A stretch of 64,000 bases of DNA from a virus: the IMG/VR virus record IMGVR_UViG_3300017971_000006, positions 114,560 to 178,559 of that record; one strand, given 5' to 3'. Under the pieces are notes generated by a model that worked only from the letters and a program-made list of their open reading frames with translations, was not told where the DNA came from and searched no databases. Positions 42,493 to 51,077 of this stretch are shown in pieces. The first letter of the stretch is position 1, and every line of letters begins with the position of its first letter. Made by a program: the position numbers and the translations under genes.

Positions 42493-42991
42493 CATCTTCA
42501 GTCTCCTCTGGGATAGTTTCCTTGATTGCCCTAGACACCCCCGTAAGGTCCTTGTGAAGTCTTTTAAGGTCGCGTAGACGGTGTTTAAGGTGTACGTTCT
42601 CATCATGAAGCTCTTTGGCGTGGCAGCCTAGATGGAGTATCGCAGACACCTTTGGCTGCGCGGCTATGTGCTGCAATGCCAGTCTGGTATCGTACGAGAG
42701 GGCAGGAAGCGCCATAGTAAGCTGAATCTCACCATCCTTATAGTCGGCCTTCACGTCTATCTTCTCTACACGTCCGTGTAACGCCAAAGACACCATAGGC
42801 TCTGGGGGCGTGGCTGGTAGTATCTTGCAGACCTCCTCATCTTTACCTGCGATAAGCACTGTGGTTGTCTCGTCCTCAGTTAGCTCCATTACTAGAGGAG
42901 AGAGGTAGCACCGAGACACAGCCTCGAACGCAGCTTGCCTGTCGGGGAACACGTAACCATTCAACAGCTTATGCGTCACTATGTAGCTCAT
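42485..42991 (-). CDS. Protein of unknown function, α/β
   Basis: 168 residues from MSYIVTHKLLNG (ATG at 42991, overlapping the previous stop); the 22-codon upstream extension is unlikely. Mixed α/β first 110 residues; the last 55 form a His/Lys/Glu-rich coil (ENVHLKHRLRDLKRLHKDLT). No family recognised. Confidence 0.6.
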   Translation of the reverse strand: MSYIVTHKLLNGYVFPDRQAAFEAVSRCYLSPLVMELTEDETTTVLIAGKDEEVCKILPATPPEPMVSLALHGRVEKIDVKADYKDGEIQLTMALPALSYDTRLALQHIAAQPKVSAILHLGCHAKELHDENVHLKHRLRDLKRLHKDLTGVSRAIKETIPEETEDDE

Positions 42992-43524
42992 GCCAGTCCT
43001 TTCTCTTCTGCCAGCTCCAACGGGATGATTAGAGTACCAGACGTTCCCGCTCGCCAAACCTCTGAGTCGTCATGTATGCGGTACTTCGGTATCCAGTGCT
43101 CTCCAACCCTGCCCTTCACCCTTACTAGAATGGCTCCTCTCCTCTCGTCCCCTGGCTGTGTCTCCCTCTTCACAGTTACATTGCTCAACCCTACATGCCC
43201 GCTTGGCGCGTTGCGCATGTAGTGCGATACGCCGGGCATCCTTCTTTCCATCTCTGTTGCAAGTACCCTAAGGTCTCTTGACAGCTCTGGTAGCTCCTTG
43301 TCGCATGCCGCTGCGTATGCTCTAAGTGCTGGGATGGCGAATCTGTCGTGGTCAGCATCCAGCACGAACAGGTGGCACCCGTGGTGCTTCTCTCCGGGCT
43401 TGTCCCTTCTGTCTGTTCGGCTTACCCAGTACTTGTGGTACATCCTTGGGCTCTTGTCCTCTGGTCCTCCCTCCTCGCTCTTATAGAATCCGGCTCCACC
43501 ACATAGCTTGCACGGTTTCAACAT
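42988..43524 (-). CDS. Zinc-knuckle protein of unknown function
   Basis: 178 residues starting MLKPCKLCGGAGFY, a rubredoxin- or DnaJ-like CxxCGGxG knuckle, with HHGCH further on as possible second half of the metal site. The rest is α/β. The start overlaps the stop of a 31-residue ORF. Function unknown. Confidence 0.65.
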   Translation of the reverse strand: MLKPCKLCGGAGFYKSEEGGPEDKSPRMYHKYWVSRTDRRDKPGEKHHGCHLFVLDADHDRFAIPALRAYAAACDKELPELSRDLRVLATEMERRMPGVSHYMRNAPSGHVGLSNVTVKRETQPGDERRGAILVRVKGRVGEHWIPKYRIHDDSEVWRAGTSGTLIIPLELAEEKGLA

Positions 43525-43613
43525 CCTAGTATCTCATCAGGAATAGGGTTCTCGTCCGCTAGGTCTAGGGGCTCCACGCGCATGACAAGCTCCCCATCAG
43601 GTCTAACCTCCAT
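43518..43613 (-). CDS. Small 31-residue acidic ORF
   Basis: ATG at 43613 with GAGGAGGAGGAG four bases upstream. Encodes MEVRPDGELVMRVEPLDLAD then ENPIPDEILGC; its stop overlaps the next start and its 5' end overlaps the previous stop. The SD strength and double coupling support expression. Role unknown. Confidence 0.5.
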   Translation of the reverse strand: MEVRPDGELVMRVEPLDLADENPIPDEILGC

Positions 43614-43905
43614 TCTTCTCCTCCTCCTCTTTGTACTCTCTAAGAGCCGAGCAAAAGGCATCCACTGCTCTTTCGTACGCTCTGTCCTGGTACTTATTCC
43701 GACAGCTACGACACAGCTTTATACTGCCCAGGCAATCAGTATCGCTGAATGTAGCTACTGTCCCCGTTGCGGTACACAGTAGAGCCTTGCAGCAATCACG
43801 GCTACAGAGCTGCGCTTCGCAGATGAAGCAGGCGTGCTCAAGCGTCCTCCCAATCCTTCCTCCACAGGTGTCACAGTAGTACTCCTTAACTCGCGTTTCC
43901 GACAT
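43603..43905 (-). CDS. Cysteine-rich zinc protein
   Basis: 100 residues with eleven cysteines arranged as CDTCGG, CFIC, CSRDCC, LLC, CLGS and CRSC, enough for two or three zinc sites (B-box or treble-clef like). Glu-rich C-terminus. Overlaps the neighbouring genes by 20 and 11 bases. Unknown function; a protein- or nucleic-acid-binding regulator is plausible. Confidence 0.65.
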   Translation of the reverse strand: MSETRVKEYYCDTCGGRIGRTLEHACFICEAQLCSRDCCKALLCTATGTVATFSDTDCLGSIKLCRSCRNKYQDRAYERAVDAFCSALREYKEEEEKNGG

Positions 43906-44248
43906 TCTTCTCCTCCTTGTAGGAGCCGGTGCAGAACGTGCGGTCTACCCGCTTCCTATTAGCGTCCGACAGCTGTAGGTATACAGTGTCTAGCTGCTCT
44001 CCGTAGTCAGCCTCTACAGCATCGTGAAGCTCCCCTCCGTTGTTGAACCTGTCTCTGAACACCCTGCACATCAGGTCGACGTACCTGTTCGCAAGCTGCT
44101 CTTGAGCCTCTACCTCTGTTTCCATCCGTCTAAGCACCTCCTCCCTCATCTCTATAGGTGTCGGGTACCTTTTTAGCTCGCAGTGACTACTCGTACACAG
44201 TAGGAGGTTCTCTAACAGGTCACGGTTGCTCATCTCTTCTAGTCTCAT
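43886..44248 (-). CDS. Small helical protein
   Basis: 120 residues; AAGGAG before the ATG at 44248. Helical throughout, with acidic and aromatic residues (EQLANRYVDLMCRVFRDRFN). Overlaps both neighbours. No family recognised. Confidence 0.6.
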   Translation of the reverse strand: MRLEEMSNRDLLENLLLCTSSHCELKRYPTPIEMREEVLRRMETEVEAQEQLANRYVDLMCRVFRDRFNNGGELHDAVEADYGEQLDTVYLQLSDANRKRVDRTFCTGSYKEEKNVGNAS

Positions 44249-44411
44249 CGTCTCTCCTTTTCTCCATACGAGACAGAACCTCTGTCTTCAGTAGGTCTAG
44301 GTCGCGGGCTAACGTAAGCTTTGTACGGATAGGTGCCGCCGCCCACTCATTTGTAAGCTGCAGTAGCTCACATACGAGCTCGCCGTCGTCCATATCCTTA
44401 GGGTTCTTCAT
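44220..44411 (-). CDS. Small helical protein directly after the polymerase
   Basis: 63 residues from the ATG at 44411 (AAGGA eight bases upstream) rather than from within the polymerase frame. MKNPKDMDDGELVCELLQLT then a charged helix. Coupled to the next gene by a 29-base overlap. Similar size and start to that gene, so a distant duplication is possible. Confidence 0.55.
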   Translation of the reverse strand: MKNPKDMDDGELVCELLQLTNEWAAAPIRTKLTLARDLDLLKTEVLSRMEKRRDDETRRDEQP

Positions 44412-44412
44412 A

Positions 44413-44916
44413 CTAATGTCCTTCCGCCCATGTCTGTCCTGTACCGGCATCCACGCCCATAGCCACTGCAAGGTCTGTGGGGAACGGGTGCTCCATAGTT
44501 CCGACGATGTCCTTCATTGCCCTCTCCACGTTCTCCGTGGGGCACTCGAACACTAGCTCGTCGTGAATCTGAAGGAGCATCTCGCATCCGTACTTTCTGT
44601 CGAACCTAGATGCGTGACACATAATCTGAGCCATCTTTACAACGTCTGCAGCGCTACCTTGAATACGCGTGTTGACCGCTTTTCGCTCTGCATCTGCGCG
44701 CACACCGTTGTATCTAGAGTTGATACCAGGTAGTGCACGCCTTCTACCCAGAACGGTGTAAGCGTAACCTGTTCTCCTTGTCTCCTCCTTGGCTGATTTG
44801 TAGAACCTCTTAATGGCCGGGTATGTCTCCAAGTACTTAACCATCTTGTCCTTTGCCTCTGCCCTAGAGCACTTCAGCCTTCTTGCTAGGGACGCAACTC
44901 CCATCCCGTAATTTAG
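44413..44916 (-). CDS. polA: Family A DNA polymerase, 3' exon (motif B end, motif C)
   Basis: Exon 2 encodes 167 residues starting LNYGMGVASLARRLKCSR, the second half of motif B, and contains motif C LQIHDELVFE with the catalytic Asp. Joined to exon 1 it gives KNIGFG-LNYGMG, which aligns without gaps to the family A consensus KxINFGLIYGM. As a free-standing ORF it would begin at an ATG inside the intron (44925) and would not be functional. Exons together encode about 669 residues. Confidence 0.85.
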   Translation of the reverse strand, partial: LNYGMGVASLARRLKCSRAEAKDKMVKYLETYPAIKRFYKSAKEETRRTGYAYTVLGRRRALPGINSRYNGVRADAERKAVNTRIQGSAADVVKMAQIMCHASRFDRKYGCEMLLQIHDELVFECPTENVERAMKDIVGTMEHPFPTDLAVAMGVDAGTGQTWAEGH

Positions 44917-45189
44917 CGTGTACATCCTGAGTTTCCCCAGGCACTGACTATACCTTCACTCTTCTAACCCGCCACCCGCATACGCCTGCGGGATTTGGTA
45001 AGAGTGCCTGCCGTGTCAACAGAAGCATGGGGAGTGACTACCCTGCGCTAGGCCCTTCTGTTGAGGGGGCGTCGGCCCCCAAGTCGATACACTGCCCATG
45101 ACGCTAGGCAGCACGGGATTGCCGTAGGCGTTACGCCCGTAGGTTTCCCCGTTTTGAGCAGGTTTTACTTCGGCCTGACTGGCTGGTTG
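44917..45189 (-). ncRNA. Group I self-splicing intron in the DNA polymerase gene
   Basis: 273 nt without its own ORF. The 5' exon end CTTCGGT pairs with GCCGAAG shortly inside the intron (P1), with the required U-G at the splice site. The core contains AAACGGGGAAACC and CAATCCCGTGCT, closely matching the P4-P6 core of phage group I introns such as T4 td, and the 3' part contains AAGGTATAGTC typical of P7. The intron ends in G. The insertion point is the highly conserved polymerase motif B. Confidence 0.9.
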
Positions 45190-46695
45190 ACCGAAGCCGA
45201 TATTCTTAACATCGTTTCTATACCCTAAGCACTCAACCATGTACTCGGTTAGCGCGCTCTCCTCTAGCTCCTTCGCATCGACCGCCTTTCTTGTCTTCTT
45301 TGCCAGGACGATATCATCGTACGGGACCCCGTACATGAGAGACGCATTGCCCATGTGGATGTCCCAGTTCCTATGAAAGACACCCTGCATGTCTGGGTCG
45401 TTAGCGGCACATGCCAGAAGGCGCATCTCTAGCTGCTTGTAGTCGACAACTATTAAGGTGTAGCCCTCTCTGGCGATGAACACACTTCGTATTCTCCATC
45501 GGGTGTCCTTCTCTGGGTTTGGGATATTTTGAAGGTTTGGCTCTTTTGAGGACAACCTGCCGGTCCTCGCTATGTCCTGATTATAGGTGGTGTGTATGCG
45601 GTCTCTAGCATCAACGTACCTGCCAATGCCGACGATGTACGTTTTGTACATCTTCGCAAAGTCTCGGTAGTCGAGGATAGCCCCCGCCAGCTCCCTAGCC
45701 TCTCGCGGGTAGTTACCCTCAGCGATGCGCTGAAGAACCTCGGCGTCGGTCGAGGCTTTGGGCTCTCCCTTCTTGCCTCCTTTAGTCTTCTTCAGAGGTT
45801 TAAGGCCGAAGTTGCCCCGCTCCTTAGGTCCAAAGAACTTCTCCCGAAGCTGGTCAGGACTGTCTGTAGACAGCTTCCTTCCCGCTAACCTCCACACCTC
45901 CCTCTCTGCGTTATCAAGTCCCTTCTTTATGGTGGGAGAGATGTCGTTGACACGCTCCATGTCAATTTTGATACCGACTCTCTCCTGGTCCCACAGAACC
46001 CTGGTGTAGACGGCCTCTACTCTAGCGAAGTAGTCCCAAAGAGTGACTATGTACGGCCACGTGTCTGGATACAGGCTGTACGTCAGCTCTTTCTCCAGCA
46101 TCTTCTTTAGGATGTAGTACAGCTCCATGGTGCCCCACGCATCCAGACAAGCGTACTCAACAAGAAGAGGCATGTCCTGCACCTCTGCGCGGCGTATTAC
46201 GTCCTCGGCAGTTACTCCTTTCTTCTTTGATATCTTACCGAAGGTGTTCTGAAAGTCTGTCCACTTGTTGCCAAGCAGATCATTGGCCATGTCCTTTAGC
46301 TTGTGGCTCTCCTCCGCGAACAGAAGAGCATGCATGACCTGTATGCAGTGAACCTTTCCCTGGATAGGTGTGCCGTAGTTAGCCAGCATGTGCATGTCGA
46401 ATTTGGCGTTTGCCAACAGCCATGTCTTGCTGGTGTCCGCTAGGACGTGCTTGAAGTGCGGGAGTGTCGAGGCGTGCAGCGCTACACGCTCCTTACCCCA
46501 CGATACAGACCAGTACAGAGGATAGTCAGACACGTTGCTAAGACCTGTGGTCTCTGTGTCTATAGCTATCATCTTCTGGTCCTCGAGAGCGCGTACGACG
46601 CTCTCTATGCTTGCCGTCTCTACGGTATCCGGCGCTGCGGGCCCTACACCTTGGACATACTTAGAGACGGGTACGTCAATGTTCCAGCGTGCCAT
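45190..46695 (-). CDS. polA: Family A DNA polymerase, 5' exon (exonuclease domain and palm)
   Basis: 502 codons. Exonuclease motifs: IAIDTETTGL (about 45), NAKFDMHML (about 98) and YACLDAWGTMELY (about 178). Polymerase motif A is VVDYKQLEMRLLA (about 420). Motif B begins DVKNIGFG and is completed after splicing. This is a T7/Pol I-type replicative polymerase with proofreading. The unspliced frame would add 57 meaningless residues. There is no SD before the ATG; a terminator hairpin abuts it. Confidence 0.9.
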
Positions 46696-46726
46696 AAAAA
46701 AAGGGGGAGGGCTCTCACCCTCCCCC
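46696..46726 (-). terminator. Intrinsic terminator touching the polymerase start codon
   Basis: On the minus strand GGGGGAGGG-TGAGAG-CCCTCCCCC is followed by seven T and then directly ATGGC. This is a textbook terminator for the 387-residue gene upstream. It leaves no room for an SD in front of the polymerase, so polymerase expression must depend on readthrough, another start or a leaderless message. Confidence 0.85.
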
Positions 46727-46742
46727 GTCTCCTGTTTACGGG

Positions 46743-47906
46743 TTATGCGCGACCGTATTCCCTGGCCATACGGTTGGCCTGCTCCTTCATGCTCTTGTTA
46801 GAGCTCCACAGCCGCTGCTGGTACTCAAGGTCCGCAGGGGCAAACAAAGAATCTAGGTCTAGTGGCTCCAAGACGAGATGTGCGTACTTCCGGTCTATGG
46901 GCTTCGGCTTTGATATAGAGCTGTTCTGTAAGCTAATGATGTTGCTCCCTTGGGGTCGTTCTCCGTACACGCAGATATCAACGTTCCAGAGGTTTGCTCT
47001 GACAGGTGTATCGCACTGCGTGCAAGATAGTGTCTCATTCGGGAACGCCTGCGTGCTGCACTCCGGGCAGCTGTAAAGGTTGAAGGCTACCTGCTCTATC
47101 TCATCAGAGCTAAGGTACGTAGACGACATGTCGATGATGACGTTGCCGCACCCACGGCACACCCATTTCTCTGTGAGGATGGTTCTGTCACCGCCGCAGG
47201 CCGTGCAGTCCATGCCGACGGTTGTCTCCCACCCTATGAGCGTTTGGAAGTGTGTTTTGCGCATGGCCCAGGGCAGCTTGATGCCATCCTGGGTCTCAGC
47301 TCCCGTGCGGCATCCTTCGCACCCTTGCCTAGAGCAGGTGACCCACTCCATCACGGGCTCTCCTCTACCGTCTACCTTAACGCTTCCCGCCTTAGGCCCT
47401 TGAACGTATCTAGCGGGTACCTTATGTACGACACCCAGCACCGCTACGGTGAACCCGAACAAGGGGCTTATCCTGTTCTTCATGTCCTTCCACTCATCCT
47501 GCCCTCTGTTTCTTCTATCCCACCTTTCTTGCCAGTACGCCTCGCAGCCTAGGCACTCATCCGCCATGTCCCTGTGGGACTCCATCAGCCTGAACGGTCC
47601 TCCGCTGCAGATGGCGGTACCGCTACCGGAGCTGTGCTCAAATACCTTCTTCCAAGGGGTTACCATCTTAGACAGGTTGCCTTCCCTGTCTGACTCGACA
47701 AGTAGGTACTCACCAGGGACTATCCGAACGGCGGCTGCGTTCTGCGCCCCTAGTGGTAGCTTAAACTTCTCGGCCCAATATGCCTTTCGGCTCGGCCCGT
47801 TGTCGTTTCTCCCAGTGGTCTCAGAGAACCTCGCCTTCTGTCGTAGGCTGGCGTTCTGTGTAGGAATGCTCTCTAGAACCTTGTCGTCCTTACCGTACTC
47901 ACCCAT
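46743..47906 (-). CDS. Zinc-rich protein, candidate single-stranded DNA-binding protein
   Basis: 387 residues with at least seven CxxC-type pairs (CLGC, CEGC, CTAC, CRGC, CPEC, CTQC) in the central two-thirds, an N-terminal basic region, and an acidic C-terminal third (VLEPLDLDSLFAPADLEY). It lies between primase and polymerase, where phages usually encode the ssDNA-binding protein, and zinc-containing SSBs such as T4 gp32 have an acidic tail. The number of zinc sites is unusual. Assigned as SSB-like by context only. Confidence 0.55.
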   Translation of the reverse strand: MGEYGKDDKVLESIPTQNASLRQKARFSETTGRNDNGPSRKAYWAEKFKLPLGAQNAAAVRIVPGEYLLVESDREGNLSKMVTPWKKVFEHSSGSGTAICSGGPFRLMESHRDMADECLGCEAYWQERWDRRNRGQDEWKDMKNRISPLFGFTVAVLGVVHKVPARYVQGPKAGSVKVDGRGEPVMEWVTCSRQGCEGCRTGAETQDGIKLPWAMRKTHFQTLIGWETTVGMDCTACGGDRTILTEKWVCRGCGNVIIDMSSTYLSSDEIEQVAFNLYSCPECSTQAFPNETLSCTQCDTPVRANLWNVDICVYGERPQGSNIISLQNSSISKPKPIDRKYAHLVLEPLDLDSLFAPADLEYQQRLWSSNKSMKEQANRMAREYGRA

Positions 47907-48894
47907 GATTTATGTACTCCGCAAACGTTATAGCGTTGTCTTTGACCCTTTGTAGCTCCTCGGCTGTCAGGTCATCTGGTTGCGCTTTGATGTTCTTCAG
48001 ACGTTGTGGATATGTGGCTATCCGCACCTTTATGCTTCGCTGAAGCGTCTGTGCAGCCTGCTCTGTTCCTTTATGTCCTGAGCTGTCGTTATCCAAGAAA
48101 AGGTACACTACGGCACCCATGGCTTCAAGTATCCATTTCTGCTCCCAAGAAAGGTAGCTACCCATCAGAGCAACAGTGTTGGTCATCCCGTGCTGCACCA
48201 GCCACATGCACGCCTTGAAGCCTTCTACCACAAACACCTCTACAGTGCCTGTAAAGTAGTAGACGGCCGGCATGACTGCATGGGCGTTATACAGTACTGT
48301 TCTCTTATCCCATCCTTTTCTGGGTGGCATGTCCCACGTAGCGTACTCCGATGAGTAAATCTTGTACCGAGATGAGGAGCTCAGTACGCTTCTACCGCTT
48401 ATCCCTACGAGATTTCCTCTTATGTCTCGTAGGGGGAAGGTGATGCGCATGTGCTCCTTGTCGAACCCGACATCAAACCTCCTTAGTGTCTCCTCTGTAA
48501 ATCCTGCCTCCTCTAGGGAGACAGGGCAGTAGTCGAACAATCCTAGGAGCTTCTCCGGTATGGGCTCCGTAGACACAATACCCGGCCTTAGCGGGTCGGG
48601 GTCTGGGGGTATGTTGCGAGAGGCGGCATCAATGAGCCGACGGTAGTCGTACTCGATGTCGTCTCTCGTATGCCCCAGGTGCCTCAGGAGCGTATACAGG
48701 TTGCCTGACTCTTCACAGGCGTGGCAGAAGTACACGCCTTTCGAGAGAGACAGAGCGAAAGATGGAGTGCGCTCCATAGACCCATCAGCCTTACGATGGA
48801 AGGGGCACAGCGCCATCACATCGTAAGGCCCTGAGTGGCTAACCCGTCTCAGGTGCTTCCTGGCTAGTGCCAGGACCTCCTGTTCTATATCCAA
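47899..48894 (-). CDS. dnaG: DnaG-type primase with zinc finger and TOPRIM domain
   Basis: 331 residues. The zinc-binding domain has CPFH (about 30) and CHACEESGN (about 57). The TOPRIM core has VFVVEGFKACMWL (about 226, catalytic Glu) and VYLFLDNDSSGHKG (about 273, DxD). It synthesises RNA primers for lagging-strand replication. No helicase domain is fused; the DnaB-like helicase is the adjacent upstream gene, overlapping by 56 bases. Confidence 0.88.
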   Translation of the reverse strand: MDIEQEVLALARKHLRRVSHSGPYDVMALCPFHRKADGSMERTPSFALSLSKGVYFCHACEESGNLYTLLRHLGHTRDDIEYDYRRLIDAASRNIPPDPDPLRPGIVSTEPIPEKLLGLFDYCPVSLEEAGFTEETLRRFDVGFDKEHMRITFPLRDIRGNLVGISGRSVLSSSSRYKIYSSEYATWDMPPRKGWDKRTVLYNAHAVMPAVYYFTGTVEVFVVEGFKACMWLVQHGMTNTVALMGSYLSWEQKWILEAMGAVVYLFLDNDSSGHKGTEQAAQTLQRSIKVRIATYPQRLKNIKAQPDDLTAEELQRVKDNAITFAEYINHG

Positions 48895-50287
48895 CTTGCA
48901 CCGCCTCGCTCATATCCTCGGCAGCCGCCTGGATGCTCCTCATTATACGGTTGGTGGCCATCGCCTTTCCTTTCTTCTTTCTACTCTTGGCGTGTGAGGC
49001 TGGGTCTGCCTCCGCCTCTCCCGTGTCTCCCTCCTTTGCTTTCTCCACCTGGTCTGCCGTAAGAAGGCTGTGGAATCCGAAGCTGACAGCAGGCTTTGCC
49101 CAGATACGAAAGCCGTTCATTCGGTACTCCCTAGCTCCTGTAGCTATCACGGATATCGTAGGGCTGTCCTTGTCGTTCACACATCGGTAGATGCCTGTAG
49201 GGTCTTGCCCTAGAGCATCACTGTGAGCCATGTCTCGTAGCTCGTCTGAGTCTTGCCTGTTGGCCTGTAGCGTAGCCACAACAGGGACTCCTTTAGCTAG
49301 AATCATAGCTCTGATAGACCTAGAGATACACCGTACTCGCTCGTGGTCTTGCTTTGTCTTGATGTCTGCGCTCATTAGGTACATACCGTCGATGCCCACA
49401 ATATGGGGCTTGTGCTCGTCTACCTTACCGCTGAGCCAGCTAACTGTGTCTCTCCCTTCTCCTACCTCATTGCCCTTTAGTGCGATGATGCATCTTCCAT
49501 CCGCCTTCTGGGCGTTCCTAATGTAGTCAATGCCGTTAAAGAAGGAGCTCCTCTCCTCCTCTGTCAGGCTGCACGTCTTGTAGTTGTGGTAGTCTACCTG
49601 CGCCAAGATGGCGCTCATGCGTTCAAAGATGTTGTCTGGTGTCATCTCCTTTGTGTAGACAAGCACACGCAGACCTTGAAAGTACGCGTGAACCAAGAAC
49701 CACGCGAGCACCCAGCTCTTGTAGCTCTTAGGTCTACCGTAGAAGACGATGTAATCTCCTCTCTCTACTCCGGGGGTAACATCGTTAAGAGGGTGCCACG
49801 GATACGTGCACACTCCCGTCATTACGCCGCTCTCTCTTAGCTTGTAGTTCTCTATTGCTCTCGCGTAAGAGTCTACCCACGTAACGTCTACATCTTTTCT
49901 AGCTAAGAGCATACGCAGCTTAGCGTATCTTTCTTCTCCCATCGATATCGCTTTAATCGGGTCTCTCTGCAGAGCCCTAGCGATGTCTGCTGATACCTCC
50001 TCTGCTTGTACGGCTACTCTGTTGTAACGTACCTGCTCGCACAGGTACTCAACAGCGGTGTTCTTGTCATGGCATATCTCGAAGTCCGGGGTAGCCTCCA
50101 GGAAAGCGTTAACACCCATCGGCTTACCGTCGGCTCCCTTAATCTGAGAGTGCGACTCCAGCTTCAGGAACTGCTGCTTGTGCGCCTCTATAAGGAAGTC
50201 GTCCGATGTGATGCCCCACTTCTTGACCCCTGCTAGGTCACCTGTGGATACGATGTGAGATATGAGCTGAGCCTCGATTGACGGCAT
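48839..50287 (-). CDS. dnaB: DnaB-like replicative helicase
   Basis: 482 residues from the ATG at 50287 with AAGGAGG five bases upstream; a start 23 codons earlier is less likely. The RecA-type core has a modified Walker A YGRPKSYKSW (about 205), Walker B HIVGIDGMYLMS (about 310) and VPVVATLQANRQ (motif H3, about 355), the order of DnaB/T4 gp41 helicases. A Lys/Arg-rich region and disordered C-terminus follow. It unwinds DNA at the fork and works with the primase next door. Confidence 0.85.
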   Translation of the reverse strand: MPSIEAQLISHIVSTGDLAGVKKWGITSDDFLIEAHKQQFLKLESHSQIKGADGKPMGVNAFLEATPDFEICHDKNTAVEYLCEQVRYNRVAVQAEEVSADIARALQRDPIKAISMGEERYAKLRMLLARKDVDVTWVDSYARAIENYKLRESGVMTGVCTYPWHPLNDVTPGVERGDYIVFYGRPKSYKSWVLAWFLVHAYFQGLRVLVYTKEMTPDNIFERMSAILAQVDYHNYKTCSLTEEERSSFFNGIDYIRNAQKADGRCIIALKGNEVGEGRDTVSWLSGKVDEHKPHIVGIDGMYLMSADIKTKQDHERVRCISRSIRAMILAKGVPVVATLQANRQDSDELRDMAHSDALGQDPTGIYRCVNDKDSPTISVIATGAREYRMNGFRIWAKPAVSFGFHSLLTADQVEKAKEGDTGEAEADPASHAKSRKKKGKAMATNRIMRSIQAAAEDMSEAVQVGYRTGGPGTSQEAPETG

Positions 50288-50358
50288 ACGCCTCCTTCCT
50301 GCGTCTCCCTCAACGCAGCACCGCCCAGCATGGCGGGGCGGTAAGCTGCCTGTCAACT

Positions 50359-50688
50359 CTACACAGACGGGGCGTCGGACCCGCTGAGGTTCTCGCCTAG
50401 TCCACTCTCAGGTAATTGCAGACCTTTTCTGTCCTCCGTGGGCCCCATTCCGGCCAGGTGAATATTGGCTAGGTCTGCCTCGATTAGCTCGGCCAGGCGT
50501 TTAACCGCCTCCACGGTCTCCTCCGACCAGGTTCCTGGTTGGTGGGCCTCCTCGCTCCTCACGGTTGCGTGGATGAGGCCGTTTGCACTCTCCACCAGGT
50601 CAACCCTGGTAAGTATCCGCATACCCGGCAGCTCCACCTTGAAGGCGGTGAGCTCCATAGCGTCTATCTTAGGTGTTCCCTTTATCAT
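50359..50688 (-). CDS. Small acidic protein of unknown function
   Basis: 109 residues; overlaps the upstream gene by ATGA. A β-rich first half (MELTAFKVELPGMRILTRVD) and a helix, then a disordered Ser/Gly tail. Located just before the helicase gene, so a replication accessory role is possible. The 71-base gap to the helicase holds a GC-rich imperfect repeat (CCGCC/GGCGG). Confidence 0.6.
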   Translation of the reverse strand: MIKGTPKIDAMELTAFKVELPGMRILTRVDLVESANGLIHATVRSEEAHQPGTWSEETVEAVKRLAELIEADLANIHLAGMGPTEDRKGLQLPESGLGENLSGSDAPSV

Positions 50689-51077
50689 TCTTCCACCTTG
50701 TACCTTCTAACTAGTGTCCGTACCTGAGAGTCAACCTGCTCAGGTACCTCACGACGTACCCATGCTGCCATGTACATGTTCTTGTCTCCTTTGTACTTTG
50801 CTACTCTCTCTACTGTTCCTCCAACATGGGTAAACGCTATCTCACCCAACAGCTCATGCGCCTCCTCCCAGTTAATCTTGTACGACTCCGACATCTTTCT
50901 GAACGGGCCGCACGACACGCCCAATGCTCTAACCGCTTTACTGGCAGCTTGAAGAAGAATGTCTCTCTCCTCCAGCAGCTCTCTCATACGCTCTAGCTCC
51001 TCCTTGTGTCTCTCGTCGAATGCGACTAAAGCGGCTACCTCCGGAATCTCATCGACGTCTAGCTCATCTTTCTCCAT
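50685..51077 (-). CDS. Small helical protein
   Basis: 130 residues, with an acidic N-terminal coiled coil (KEELERMRELLEERDILLQA) and an α/β second half. Overlaps the uracil-DNA glycosylase gene by 14 bases. No family recognised. Confidence 0.6.
   Translation of the reverse strand: MEKDELDVDEIPEVAALVAFDERHKEELERMRELLEERDILLQAASKAVRALGVSCGPFRKMSESYKINWEEAHELLGEIAFTHVGGTVERVAKYKGDKNMYMAAWVRREVPEQVDSQVRTLVRRYKVEE

Noticed and set aside
44917-44925. ATG start for a free-standing C-terminal polymerase subunit
   Set aside because: The ATG is in the last bases of the group I intron and has no SD.
45016-45189. 57-residue extension of the polymerase 5' exon ORF
   Set aside because: It is intron sequence; splicing removes it and restores polymerase motif B.
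44413-46695. Intein in the polymerase
   Set aside because: The frames do not read through, no intein splicing blocks are present, and group I intron core elements are clear.
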